This document shows, one piece after another, positions 25,102 through 33,729 of a DNA stretch of 64,000 nt (the stretch's first letter is position 1; each line of letters starts with the position of its first letter). The notes under the pieces are model-generated. The model was not told where the DNA came from. It was given only the letters and a program-made list of their open reading frames with translations, and ran no database searches. Made by a program: the position numbers and the translations under genes. Source of the DNA: Streptomyces anulatus (lineage in GTDB: Bacteria > Actinomycetota > Actinomycetes > Streptomycetales > Streptomycetaceae); assembly GCF_014650675.1 (NCBI RefSeq), contig NZ_BMVK01000003.1, forward strand, positions 186,001 to 250,000. Direction: 5' to 3'.

Positions 25102-25166
25102 CACGTGCCACCGCCCCACCCGCGGGCCCCCCGCCCCGCTCCACCACTCCGAGGACGAACACCGCC

Positions 25167-26438
25167 GTGACCCCCCTCGATCTCGCCGGCTACCTGATAG
25201 CCGGCCTGATGACGGCCGTTGCCCTGTGGCGTATGCCCGCTGCCCTGTGGGGCGACGAGGAGGACCGCAGACGGCGGGCCCTGTGGGGCTGCTACGCCGG
25301 ATTCGCCATCGCCCTGTGGACGAAGACCGAGGTGGTGCGCATCGGCCTCAACAACAGCGCGATCACCGACCTCGCCGTCCTCATCAAGCACTACACCGCC
25401 ACGGTGGCAATTCTGGCCATCCTCAGCTACATCGTGGCCATCTACGGCAGCTACCCCGAAGCGGGCGAGGCCCCCCGCCACGTACGGTTCGCGCAGTTCG
25501 TCCAGAAGCTGGCGGCCAAGGCCTCCGTCGCCACGCTGATCCTGCTGACCGTCCTGTTCTTCACCGTCGTCGACCGCTCCGTGCCGTCGGACCGCTTCGT
25601 CTCCGACCACGCCGGCGAGTGGGGCGCCACGCTCTACATGAGCGTCTTCTACCTCTACCTCGGGGCCGCGTCCGCCGTGTGCGCCTTCCAGTGGGCGCTG
25701 GCCACCCTCGACACCCGGCGGCGCCATCTGCGCATCGGGCTCGGGATGATGACGTTCGCGATGTTCATCGGCGTCGGCTACACCGTCAGCCGCACCCTCT
25801 TCCTGTGGATCAGCGTGGTGGACGAGCCGAGCGAGGCGTTCGCCCTGCGGTTCGACCAGGTCACCGAGGCGGCGCAGCTGGTGCTCTTCGCCTTCTTCGC
25901 CCTCGGCGCGTCCGTCCCCGCCTTCGCGGCCGGCGCCCGCCGGGCCCGGCTGTGGCGGGCCCAGGTCCGGCTGCACGCCCTCTGGTACGAGCTGATGACC
26001 GCGTTCCCGGACCAGCCGTTCGACCCGCCCGCCTCGCTGGCCCGCGAGCTGACCCGGTTCAACGTCCCGGCCGACCTGCGGGTGGACCGCTGGGCCGCCG
26101 ACATCGCGGACGCGGCCGAGAAGCTGCGCCACTACGTGCCCGACGGGCTGCTCGCCACCGCCGCACGGGCCGCCGCCCGCGACACGGACGACCCGCGCCG
26201 GGCCGAGTCCCTCACGGACGCCTACTGGATCCGGGCCGCCCTGCTCGCCAAGGACTCCGGCGCGCCCGCCGGCGGAGCCGCGACGGTCGCCGCCCAGCAC
26301 GCGGCGGACCAGGACGGCGAGGTGGCCCGGCTGCTCCGGGTCGCCGCCGCGTACCGGACGGTCGGCGAGGAGCGCGCCCGCGCGGTCCTCGCGGCGGCGA
26401 CGGCCGAAACCACCCGCACGACGGAGACGAGCGCATGA
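25167..26438 (+). CDS. MAB_1171c-type multi-span membrane protein
   Basis: A 423-residue protein with about seven membrane spans in residues 1-260 and a soluble C-terminal half (residues 265-423). It matches the actinobacterial group named after MAB_1171c, often called putative transporters without experimental support. GTG 25167 has GAGGACG upstream. It overlaps the next gene by 4 bases (ATGA). Its constant neighbours, a regulator, an ImmA protease and a PAP2 protein, suggest a regulated membrane function rather than simple transport. Confidence 0.75.
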   Translation: MTPLDLAGYLIAGLMTAVALWRMPAALWGDEEDRRRRALWGCYAGFAIALWTKTEVVRIGLNNSAITDLAVLIKHYTATVAILAILSYIVAIYGSYPEAGEAPRHVRFAQFVQKLAAKASVATLILLTVLFFTVVDRSVPSDRFVSDHAGEWGATLYMSVFYLYLGAASAVCAFQWALATLDTRRRHLRIGLGMMTFAMFIGVGYTVSRTLFLWISVVDEPSEAFALRFDQVTEAAQLVLFAFFALGASVPAFAAGARRARLWRAQVRLHALWYELMTAFPDQPFDPPASLARELTRFNVPADLRVDRWAADIADAAEKLRHYVPDGLLATAARAAARDTDDPRRAESLTDAYWIRAALLAKDSGAPAGGAATVAAQHAADQDGEVARLLRVAAAYRTVGEERARAVLAAATAETTRTTETSA

Positions 26439-27049
26439 CCGGCACCACGACCGGCGAGGGGATCCCCACCGCCTCCGCCCGCACGGCCTCCGTGGCGCGC
26501 ACCGTCACCGACGTCCTCCAGCCGCGCAACGTCCTGCTGGCGGGCATGCTCGGCCTCGGCCTGGCGGCGGCGGGCGACTGGACGGGGCTGCTCTGGGGCT
26601 TCCTCGGGGCGCTCTGCGCCGGGCTGATACCGGCGGGGTACATCGAGTGGGAGCGAGGGCGCGGCACCTGGGGCGACCGTCATGTGGTGGACCGCACCAA
26701 GCGGGCGCCGATCTTCTTCGTGATCCTGGGCTCGATCGGCGCCGGCTCGGTGGTGATGGTGCTGGGCGACGCGCCCACCGGCATCCTCGTCGCGATGCTC
26801 GCGCTGTGGGTGATGACGATCGGGCTGCTGGCCGTCAACACGGTGTGGAAGATCTCGGTCGACTCGGCGGTGGCCTCGGCGTCCGTCTCTCTCCTCGCCG
26901 TCGTGCACTCCCCCTGGTGGATCGCCGCGTACGCGCTGACCTGCGCGGTCTGCTGGTCCCGGGTCGCCCTCGGCTACCACACCGTCGCCCAGACCGTGGC
27001 GGGCGCGGGCCTGGGCGCGGCGACGACCGTGGCGTACGTGTTCGGCTGA
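26435..27049 (+). CDS. PAP2-like membrane protein with degenerate catalytic motifs
   Basis: A 204-residue protein with five to six spans, translationally coupled to the previous gene. The C-terminal SRVALGYHTVAQTVAGAGLG is the third PAP2 phosphatase motif, but the final Asp is Gln. Where active enzymes have (P)SGH, the sequence reads ISVDSAVAS, so the catalytic His is absent. The first motif (KxxxxxxRP) is only hinted at by TKRAP. The fold is kept but phosphatase activity is doubtful; a lipid-binding or partner role is possible. Confidence 0.75.
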   Translation: MTGTTTGEGIPTASARTASVARTVTDVLQPRNVLLAGMLGLGLAAAGDWTGLLWGFLGALCAGLIPAGYIEWERGRGTWGDRHVVDRTKRAPIFFVILGSIGAGSVVMVLGDAPTGILVAMLALWVMTIGLLAVNTVWKISVDSAVASASVSLLAVVHSPWWIAAYALTCAVCWSRVALGYHTVAQTVAGAGLGAATTVAYVFG

Positions 27050-27083
27050 GGGCCTGCCGGGCGACCGGGCCGGCGCTACCGGG

Positions 27084-28583
27084 TCAGAGCGCGGCGCACT
27101 GCCCGGTGCGCGGTCCGCTCACCTCGTTGGCGCGGCCCGTGTCGTCCACGCCCGGCCGGTTGGCGGAGCACACCAGCGGACCGGTGACCGTGTTGGCGGC
27201 GAGCAGCACGCCGCCGGTGTTGCCGGTGAGCACGACGGGACCGGCGACCGTGTTCGCGGTGCAGCCCGGACCTCCCACCCGTACGGGACCGGTGCTGCGG
27301 CTCACGGAGACCGGTCCTTCGACGCGCGAACCGCAGAGGTGGACCGCCGCCGCCCGGTCGGCCTGGAGCGGGCCGTCCAGCGTGGAGCCGGTGACCACGA
27401 GGGCCGCTCCGGGGCGGACGACGACCGGGCCGCGCTGGGCGGCGCGGTCCAGGCAGGTGACGCCGCCGGTGACGGTCAGCGGCCCGTTGCGGGGGCCGGT
27501 GACCGTGCGCGTGCAGGCGGGGACGGGCAGGACGCGGGACTTGTAGTCGAGGGCCTCGGCGAGCTTGCCCGGCTTGGGGTCGCTCAGTGGCTTGCCCAGC
27601 TTGGCGAACTCCCCGCCGGTCTCCTTCTTGCCGCCGTTCCACTCGTCGATCCGGCCGAGCTGAGCGGCGGTCCGCCCGTCGTCGACGACCGCGTCGGGGG
27701 CGAGCGCGGCCATCGACTTCGAGGCGCCCTTCACCAGGTCGAGGTACGGGCCCGGGGCCGTCAGGTCGTACGCGCTCACGTCGTGCTCGCCGCGCAGCCA
27801 CGCCCCCCAGGAGAACTCCAGGAACTCCGTGGCGCCGTCCGGGACCTCGTAACCGATGTCCCGGGTGAAGTAGACGAGGCTGCGGTACGGGTCGTCGCGG
27901 AAGTGCGTGATGCCGAGGCGGTCCGGCAACCGGTCCACGCCGAGCGGCCGGTTGTTCTCGTCGCGCAGCCACACCTTCTTCTGCTCGGTCATCCGCTGCC
28001 AGAACGCCGGGGCGGACAGGGAGCTGAAGTTGTCGGTGACGCGGAGCCTGATGCGCAGGTCGGCGGAGCCGTCCGGGCCCTCCAGGAAGGACGTCAGCGT
28101 GTGGTGCCCGTCGGTGAGGTACAGCTTGCCGCCCGGACCGACCACGGCCGTCTTCATCGGAGCGATCGTCCCGGGCGTCTCCTGCCCGACCGGGACGGTG
28201 CAGGAGAAGCTCGACGGGTCGTCCAGCCGGGCGCCGGGGCCGGCCGCGGCCGCCTCCCCCTGACCGTTGGTCTCGCACCAGTCGTCGAAGCGCTTGTTGA
28301 CGCCGCCCGCCACCTCGTCGCGGTCGCTGCCGTACCGGCCGAGCTTGTAGAAGACCTGGTCGAAGCCGAGTACCGCCTGCGTCGGGTGCAGTTCGCCGAG
28401 ACGGACGTCGATCAGGTCCCCCGGCTGCGCGCAGACGCGCGGCAGCGGCCCGCCCCCGGCGCACGGGTCCGCGGCGGCGGCTCCCGTGCCCGCACCGGCC
28501 ACGATCGTGCCCGCCGCCAGCGCCCCGGCCAGCAGCAGCGCCCCGCTCCGTGGCAGCCGTGCCCTCGTTCCCGATCCGTTCAT
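27084..28583 (-). CDS. Secreted protein with ParB-like nuclease domain and beta-repeat tail
   Basis: A 499-residue exported protein (signal sequence LLLAGALAAGTIVAGAGTGA). Residues about 50-350 match the putative ParB-like nuclease family: DVRLGELHPTQAVLGFDQV and the core KLYLTDGHHTLTSFLEG. From about residue 370 there are repeats of the type GPVxVxG/VxGPLxxS with scattered cysteines, which look like turns of a beta-helix. Activity outside the cell is untested; it may act on sugar-phosphate or nucleic acid polymers. GGGAGGG precedes ATG 28583. Confidence 0.8.
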   Translation of the reverse strand: MNGSGTRARLPRSGALLLAGALAAGTIVAGAGTGAAAADPCAGGGPLPRVCAQPGDLIDVRLGELHPTQAVLGFDQVFYKLGRYGSDRDEVAGGVNKRFDDWCETNGQGEAAAAGPGARLDDPSSFSCTVPVGQETPGTIAPMKTAVVGPGGKLYLTDGHHTLTSFLEGPDGSADLRIRLRVTDNFSSLSAPAFWQRMTEQKKVWLRDENNRPLGVDRLPDRLGITHFRDDPYRSLVYFTRDIGYEVPDGATEFLEFSWGAWLRGEHDVSAYDLTAPGPYLDLVKGASKSMAALAPDAVVDDGRTAAQLGRIDEWNGGKKETGGEFAKLGKPLSDPKPGKLAEALDYKSRVLPVPACTRTVTGPRNGPLTVTGGVTCLDRAAQRGPVVVRPGAALVVTGSTLDGPLQADRAAAVHLCGSRVEGPVSVSRSTGPVRVGGPGCTANTVAGPVVLTGNTGGVLLAANTVTGPLVCSANRPGVDDTGRANEVSGPRTGQCAAL

Positions 28584-28808
28584 GGACGTCCCTCCCGCGT
28601 GATGGTCTTCCGCAGGGACGATCGCAAGGCGCGACGACCCCCGCGCGGACACGGTGTGAACGAGGGATGGCGCCGGGGTGCCACGGTGGGACGGGTGCGG
28701 CGCGGCGTCGTCGTGGGACCGCCCGTTTGCGGGGGCGGCGGACACCCGGTTACGTGTACGGGGAGGGCGGTCCGCGAACGGGACGGCCCGCAGGCTGGAG
28801 GTACCCCG

Positions 28809-29054
28809 ATGGCGAAGAACCGGTCCGCGCCCGCCAAGGGCCTGCGCGGCAGCAAGGCCGGGCTCGTACTGAGCCTGGGCAGCAGCGCGCTCGCGGTCGT
28901 CAGGGCGTCCAAGCAGGTCCGCCGGGCCAAGGGCACGCACGACAAGCTGAACACCGCCGACGCGGTGGCGGGTCTGCTGCCGCTGATCACGTCGGCCGCC
29001 CTCGTCCTGCGGCAACTGCGCGGCCGGCGACGGGAGAACCCGGAAGCGGCCTAG
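28809..29054 (+). CDS. Small conserved hypothetical protein
   Basis: An 81-residue, strongly basic protein with one hydrophobic stretch (GLLPLITSAALVLRQL) near the C-terminus and a Gly/Ser-rich N-terminal half. GGAGG is 6 bases before ATG 28809. The 225-base gap upstream, shared with the divergent ParB-like gene, holds promoters and a CCGCCC/GGGCGG hairpin but no further gene. The function is unknown. Confidence 0.6.
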   Translation: MAKNRSAPAKGLRGSKAGLVLSLGSSALAVVRASKQVRRAKGTHDKLNTADAVAGLLPLITSAALVLRQLRGRRRENPEAA

Positions 29055-29143
29055 GGCCTGTCGCACGCCGGCTCCGCCCGAAAGGCCGGAAATCGCCCCG
29101 TCGTCGATCACTGAAGCGGCTCCGCCCGGGGTACGACTGTGCC

Positions 29144-30001
29144 GTGCCGAACCCTTTCGAGATCACCGCGGCCCGCGCCGAGGACATCGTGACGCTGGGC
29201 GAGTGGGCCCATGAGGAGAGCTGGAACCCCGGCCTGCACGACGGCGGGGTGTTCTTCGCGACCGACCCCGGCGGCTTCCTGTTCGGCCGCCTGGACGGCG
29301 AACCGGTCACCTCCGTCTCCGTCGTCCGCTACGGCACCGACCACGGCTTCCTGGGCTTCTATCTGACCCGCCCCCACCTGCGCGGACAGGGCTACGGGCT
29401 GCGGACCTGGCAGGCCGGCACGGCCCGGCTCGCCGGGCGCACCGTCGGGCTGGACGGGGTGCCCGCGCAACAGGACAACTACCGCCGCTCCGGCTTCCGT
29501 ACCTGCTGGAGCAACGCACGGTTCGAGGGAACGCCCCCGCCCCAGCAGGACCTCGCACCGCCGCCGGGCATCGAGCTCGTCGACGCCCGGAGCGTGCCGT
29601 TCGACCTGCTCGCCGCCTACGACCGCCGGTACTTCCCGGCCGCCCGGGACACCTTCCTGGCCTCCTGGATCACCGCCCCGGGGCGCACCGCACTGGCGGC
29701 GGTCGGGGACGGCGGGCTCCAGGGCCTCGCGGTGCTGCGGGCCTGCCGTGCCGCGTCCCGGATCGGCCCCCTGTACGCCGCGTCCCCCGCCGTGGCGGCG
29801 GCCCTGGTCGGCGCGCTCGCGGCCACCGCCCCGGACACCCCGGTCGCCGTCGACGTACCCGACGTCAACCCGGCGGCAGTGCGACTGGCCGAACAGCTGG
29901 GCCTGACCCCGTCGTTCGACACGGCGCGGATGTACAGCGGCCCGCCACCGGTCATCGACCGGACCGGCCTGTACGGCATCACGAGCCTCGAACTGGGCTG
30001 A
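29144..30001 (+). CDS. GNAT family N-acetyltransferase, two-domain
   Basis: A 285-residue protein. The N-terminal GNAT domain has the acetyl-CoA loop RPHLRGQGYGLRTWQ (pattern Q/R-x-x-G-x-G/A) at about residues 84-98. The C-terminal part (PDVNPAAVRLAEQLGLTPSF, MYSG) is the second GNAT-like domain seen in the GNAT plus DUF1248-type group. GTG 29144 has no ribosome binding site and follows TACGAC by 6 bases, so it is probably leaderless. Its 3' end overlaps the convergent hydrolase gene by 23 bases. Confidence 0.85.
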   Translation: MPNPFEITAARAEDIVTLGEWAHEESWNPGLHDGGVFFATDPGGFLFGRLDGEPVTSVSVVRYGTDHGFLGFYLTRPHLRGQGYGLRTWQAGTARLAGRTVGLDGVPAQQDNYRRSGFRTCWSNARFEGTPPPQQDLAPPPGIELVDARSVPFDLLAAYDRRYFPAARDTFLASWITAPGRTALAAVGDGGLQGLAVLRACRAASRIGPLYAASPAVAAALVGALAATAPDTPVAVDVPDVNPAAVRLAEQLGLTPSFDTARMYSGPPPVIDRTGLYGITSLELG

Positions 30002-30716
30002 CCCGGAACGGGCCGGGGCCGAGGTCCAGGTCGAGGTCGAGGGTGCCCTCGGTGGCCTCGGCGGTGGGCGGCAGGGCGAGGGCCTCGCCGACCCGGCCCG
30101 GCAGACTGCCGGAACCGAGCAGACCGGTGACCAGCGCGGTGGTGAGCCGGTGCCAGGCGGAGGCCCGGCGGATCATGGCATGGTCGCCGCCCCGGACGGT
30201 GACCATGCAGCTACGGGCTCCGGCGCGCCGGGCCCGCGCGGTGAGCGACTGGGTGGCCTGGGGGCTGGTCATCCGGTCCCGGTTGCTGTGGACGAGGACG
30301 ACGTCACGGCCCGCGAGCTGGGTGACCGGGTCCCCCGGCGGACACCAGGGGGCGAGCCCGACGACGCCCCGCACCAAGGGGTGCCCGGCGGCGCGGAGGG
30401 CGGCGCGCGCCCCCATGGAGTGGCCCAGGAGCACCACCGGCAGCTCCTCGCCCGCTTCCTCCCGCAGCGCGTCGAGGGCGGCCACGGCGTCGTGGAAGGG
30501 GTCCGCGCGGGCGCCGTTCCAGCCCCGGTGGGCGTACCGCACCTGCGTCACGAGGATGTCGTCGCCGTCCTCGCGGGCGGCACGGGCGACGGCCCGGACG
30601 AAGGGGCGCATCCGGGTGCCGGGCAGATTCAGCAGACCCGCGGGCGGAGGCTCCGTACCGGTCTCGCGGCCCCCGTGCAGAACGAGTACGGCTGCCGACG
30701 GCGGTCGTTGGGCCAC
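29979..30716 (-). CDS. Alpha/beta hydrolase
   Basis: A 245-residue cytosolic hydrolase: LVLHGGRETG (oxyanion loop), nucleophile elbow LLGHSMGARAA (Ser near residue 100), acid in VHSNRDRMTSP and the final His in RGGDHAM. A full catalytic triad is visible, so an esterase- or lipase-like activity is likely. The start is GTG 30716. It converges on, and overlaps by 23 bases, the GNAT gene. Confidence 0.85.
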   Translation of the reverse strand: MAQRPPSAAVLVLHGGRETGTEPPPAGLLNLPGTRMRPFVRAVARAAREDGDDILVTQVRYAHRGWNGARADPFHDAVAALDALREEAGEELPVVLLGHSMGARAALRAAGHPLVRGVVGLAPWCPPGDPVTQLAGRDVVLVHSNRDRMTSPQATQSLTARARRAGARSCMVTVRGGDHAMIRRASAWHRLTTALVTGLLGSGSLPGRVGEALALPPTAEATEGTLDLDLDLGPGPFRVSPVRGS

Positions 30717-30919
30717 GCGTACCTCCAGGTGCGGGTGCGGGGCGCGCTGCCCCCTCTCCCCGTATTCGGCGCCGAGGCCGCTCCGGATGGGCGTACGGAT
30801 CGCCGGATCGCCGGGCCGACGCTCGACGGGGGCGGAATGCCGTCCACTGTACGGTCACGGTCGCGGAACCATCCGTGCCCTCAGCGCCATCCCCGTATAC
30901 GACAGCGAAGGAGCCTCCC

Positions 30920-31405
30920 ATGGCATCAGGCCCTCAACTCGGTAGCGCAGCACCGGACTTCACCCTCCCGGGCGGAGTTCTGTCGGGCGAGACCTTCGAG
31001 CGCGCCGACTACCGGCTGTCGTCCGCCCGCGGGCGGTCCGTGGTGCTGGCGTTCTACCCCGGGGACAACACCAGCGTCTGCACGAAGCAGTTGTGCTCGT
31101 ACTCCTCGGGCATGGAGGCCTTCGAGGGCCTCGACGCCGACGTCTGGGGAATCAGTCCACAGGGTGTGGACAGCCATGAGTCGTTCGCCCGCTCCTTCGA
31201 TCTGCGCATGCCGCTGCTGGCCGACGAGGGCCGGGAGACCGCCAGGGCGTACGGGGTCTCCGCGCCGGGCATCGGGGTGCGGCGGGCGGTCTTCCTCATC
31301 GGCCCGGACGGGGTCCTGCGCTGGAAGCACGTCGCGCTGCTCGGTGCGACGTTCCAGTCGCTCACCACGCTCACGGACCGCCTGTCCGGCATCAAAGACG
31401 CGTAA
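30920..31405 (+). CDS. Peroxiredoxin, BCP/PrxQ type
   Basis: A 161-residue thioredoxin-fold peroxidase. The active-site segment FYPGDNTSVCTKQLC contains the peroxidatic Cys54 and a resolving Cys59 five residues on, the PrxQ spacing. It reduces hydroperoxides using thioredoxin or a similar donor. GAAGGAG precedes ATG 30920, and TATACG at 30894-30899 is a likely -10. Its stop codon lies inside the regulatory element of the following NfeD/SPFH pair, 113 bases ahead of that pair. Confidence 0.93.
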   Translation: MASGPQLGSAAPDFTLPGGVLSGETFERADYRLSSARGRSVVLAFYPGDNTSVCTKQLCSYSSGMEAFEGLDADVWGISPQGVDSHESFARSFDLRMPLLADEGRETARAYGVSAPGIGVRRAVFLIGPDGVLRWKHVALLGATFQSLTTLTDRLSGIKDA

Positions 31406-31424
31406 AGATTGCCGGAATCCGGCA
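31386..31424 (+). promoter_or_regulatory. Promoter/operator element A (shared with 47.6 kb)
   Basis: Core GCGTAAAGATTGCCGG at 31400-31415 continues to ATCCGGCA at 31424. It contains the -10-like TAAAGAT and the inverted repeat TGCCGG-AAT-CCGGCA, with a further CCGGCA half-site at 31386-31391. The core matches 24 of 25 bases of the element at 47641-47665, which precedes the other flotillin locus. Here it overlaps the last codons and stop of the peroxiredoxin gene, so conservation is not explained by coding. Confidence 0.65.
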
Positions 31425-31518
31425 GTGACCGAAGGTGGTGCTGTATGGGATCATCCAGCCAGATCGACGGAAAACGCTCGGGGGAAGTCGACAACAGGGG
31501 CGACAGGGGAGTGATCGC

Positions 31519-32028
31519 GTGACCATTTTTCTCGGTCTCGGCATTGCGGGGATCGTGCTGCTCGCGCTCTCCCTGATCTTCGGCGGGATCCTCGAAGGCC
31601 TCTTCGACGGCGTTCTCGACGGCCTCTTCGACGGGCTGCTCTCGCTTCCGGTGATCGCCGGCTTCATCTCGATGCTCGGCTTCGGCGGAGCGATCGTGCT
31701 CGGCTCGACAGGTGCCGGAACGTTCCTGGCCACCGTCGTCGGCGTCGCCGCCGGCCTCGTGGCGGCCGTGCTCACCTGGAAACTCAGCAAGGCCCTGATG
31801 CGCGACCAGACGCACACCACGCCGCGCGACTCCGACCTGGTCGGCACCTCGGGGTCCGTCGTGACGGCCATCCCGGCCGAGGGTTACGGCGAGGTGCTGC
31901 TGCGACTGGGCGGCCAGCCCGTGAAGTACGCGGCCAAGTCGGCCACGCCCGTCGCGCGCGGGACCGAGATCTGGGTGGAAGAGGCGCTGTCGACCACGTC
32001 GGTCGCGGTCCGCCCGGTGGAGCGCTGA
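31519..32028 (+). CDS. NfeD-like membrane protein
   Basis: A 169-residue protein: three membrane spans (residues about 3-25, 40-60, 62-85) and a C-terminal OB-like domain (LVGTSGSVVTAIPAEGYGEV, IWVEEALSTTSVAVRP), the plan of short NfeD proteins. Family members are encoded with SPFH/flotillin proteins and help organise membrane microdomains. The SPFH gene follows 127 bases later. The start is GTG 31519, with GGGGAG upstream. Element A lies about 95 bases upstream. Confidence 0.82.
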   Translation: MTIFLGLGIAGIVLLALSLIFGGILEGLFDGVLDGLFDGLLSLPVIAGFISMLGFGGAIVLGSTGAGTFLATVVGVAAGLVAAVLTWKLSKALMRDQTHTTPRDSDLVGTSGSVVTAIPAEGYGEVLLRLGGQPVKYAAKSATPVARGTEIWVEEALSTTSVAVRPVER

Positions 32029-32155
32029 CCACGCCCCACCGCTCGGCCTCACCCCCGTACCACTTCACGCACCCACCGCACCCACCAACACCACCGCACC
32101 GCCCAGTTCCACAACAATCTGCCGTCCCCCACGGGAGGCAGGGGGGACACCTCAC

Positions 32156-33610
32156 ATGAGTCCAGTAGTCATCGCCGTCATCGGCATCGTCGTACTCCTC
32201 GTTCTGCTCGGCCTCGTCGTCATCACGCGCTACAAGGTGGCCGGGCCCAGCGAGGCATTCATCATCACCGGCCGCCGCGGCAAGAAGTCGACGGATCCGA
32301 TCACCGGACAGACCAGCATCGACAACAGCGGCCAGAAGGTCGTCGTGGGCGGCGGCGTCTTCGTCGTGCCGTTCGTCCAGCAGAAGTTCACCCTCGACCT
32401 TTCCAGCCGGCACATCCCGATCGCCGTGCGCGGCGCGGTGACGCTGCGCGGCGTCAAGTCGAACCTCGAAGGCGTCGCGATCGTCAAGGTCGGCGGCAGC
32501 GAGGACGCGATCCGCGCCGCGGCCCAGCGCTTCCTCCAGCAGCAGGACGGCATCGTCGGCTTCACCCAGGAAGTGCTCTCCGGAGCGCTCCGCGCGATCG
32601 TCGGCCGGATGTCGGTCGAGGACATCATCCGGGACCGGGCCGCGTTCGCCGGGCAGGTCGCGGAGGAGGCCGAGGCCAGCCTCTCCGGCCAGGGCCTGAT
32701 CCTGGACGCCTTCCAGATCCAGGACATCACCACCGAGGGCTCCTACCTGGAGGACCTCGGCCGCCCGGAGGCCGCCCGCGCCAAGCAGGAGGCGGACATC
32801 GCCGAGGCCATCGCGAAGCGGGCCTCGGAGCAGGCCCGGCTGAAGGCGGCCGAGGAGATCGCCATCGCCGAGCGGACGTACTACCTGAAGCAGGCCGAGA
32901 TCAAGGCCGAGACGGAAGCCGCGGCCGCCAAGGCCAACGCCGCCGGTCCGCTCGCCGAGGCCGCACGCCAGCAGGAAGTCCTCCAGGAGCAGGAGAAGGT
33001 CGCCGAGCGCCAGGCCGCGCTGACCGACCGCGAGCTGGACACGAAGGTCCGTAAGCCCGCCGACGCCGCCCGCTACCAGGCCGAGCAGGAGGCGGAGGCC
33101 CGCCGCATCGCCCAGGTCAAGGAGGCCGAGGCCGACGCGGAGCGCTCGCGCCTGACCGGTCAGGGCGAGAAGCTGCACCGTTCGGCGCTGGCCGACGCGG
33201 TCCGCATCGAGGGTGAGGCGGACGCCGCGGCGATCGCCGCCAAGGGTGCGGCCGAGGCGGAGGCCATGCAGAAGAAGGCCGACGCGTTCGCGCAGTACGG
33301 CGACGCGGCCGTCCTCCAGATGCTGGTCGAGGTCCTCCCGAGCGTCGTGGCGAAGGCCTCCGAGCCGCTGAGCGCCATCGACAAGATGACGGTCATCTCC
33401 ACGGACGGCGCGAGCCAGCTGGCCCGCACGGTCACCGACAACGTCGCGCAGGGCATGGAACTGCTCACCTCGACGACGGGCGTGGACCTGGCGGCCCTCC
33501 TCCAGAACCTGAAGGGCCGTACGGGCACGGTGCCCGCCCCCACGTCCCCGGAGGCTCCGGCGGACTCCTCGGCCCCGCAGAAGAACGGCGAGATCGAGAT
33601 CAAGGGCTGA
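32156..33610 (+). CDS. SPFH/flotillin family protein
   Basis: A 484-residue flotillin: N-terminal membrane anchor (IAVIGIVVLLVLLGLVVI), SPFH/band-7 domain at about residues 25-205 (SEAFIITGRRGKK to FQIQDI), then a long Glu/Ala-rich coiled coil (about 215-400) and a hydrophobic, Ser/Thr-rich C-terminus. It resembles YuaG/FloT in plan. It should scaffold membrane domains with the NfeD-like protein encoded upstream. A strong hairpin follows the gene. Confidence 0.92.
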   Translation: MSPVVIAVIGIVVLLVLLGLVVITRYKVAGPSEAFIITGRRGKKSTDPITGQTSIDNSGQKVVVGGGVFVVPFVQQKFTLDLSSRHIPIAVRGAVTLRGVKSNLEGVAIVKVGGSEDAIRAAAQRFLQQQDGIVGFTQEVLSGALRAIVGRMSVEDIIRDRAAFAGQVAEEAEASLSGQGLILDAFQIQDITTEGSYLEDLGRPEAARAKQEADIAEAIAKRASEQARLKAAEEIAIAERTYYLKQAEIKAETEAAAAKANAAGPLAEAARQQEVLQEQEKVAERQAALTDRELDTKVRKPADAARYQAEQEAEARRIAQVKEAEADAERSRLTGQGEKLHRSALADAVRIEGEADAAAIAAKGAAEAEAMQKKADAFAQYGDAAVLQMLVEVLPSVVAKASEPLSAIDKMTVISTDGASQLARTVTDNVAQGMELLTSTTGVDLAALLQNLKGRTGTVPAPTSPEAPADSSAPQKNGEIEIKG

Positions 33611-33673
33611 CGCGCGAGGCCTCTACCCGGGGCCGAGCCCGTTCCCGCTCCCCGATCCCGCTACCCGATCCCG

Positions 33674-33716
33674 TGCCCGTGCCCGGCAGCGACCTGTTCG
33701 CCGCCGGGCACGGGCA
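33674..33716. terminator. Convergent terminator after the SPFH gene
   Basis: TGCCCGTGCCCGGC (33674-33687) pairs exactly with GCCGGGCACGGGCA (33703-33716), a 14-bp stem with a 15-base loop, between the SPFH gene and the converging HTH gene. It can serve both. Confidence 0.75.
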
Positions 33717-33729
33717 TGTCCGCGCCCGC

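Noticed and set aside
31414..31439. SigR-type promoter (GGAAT-N18-GGT) in element A
   Set aside because: A similar GGGAT-N18-GGT spacing occurs in element B, but the -10 lacks the GTT consensus and the match falls within the palindrome; too weak to report as a sigma-factor site.
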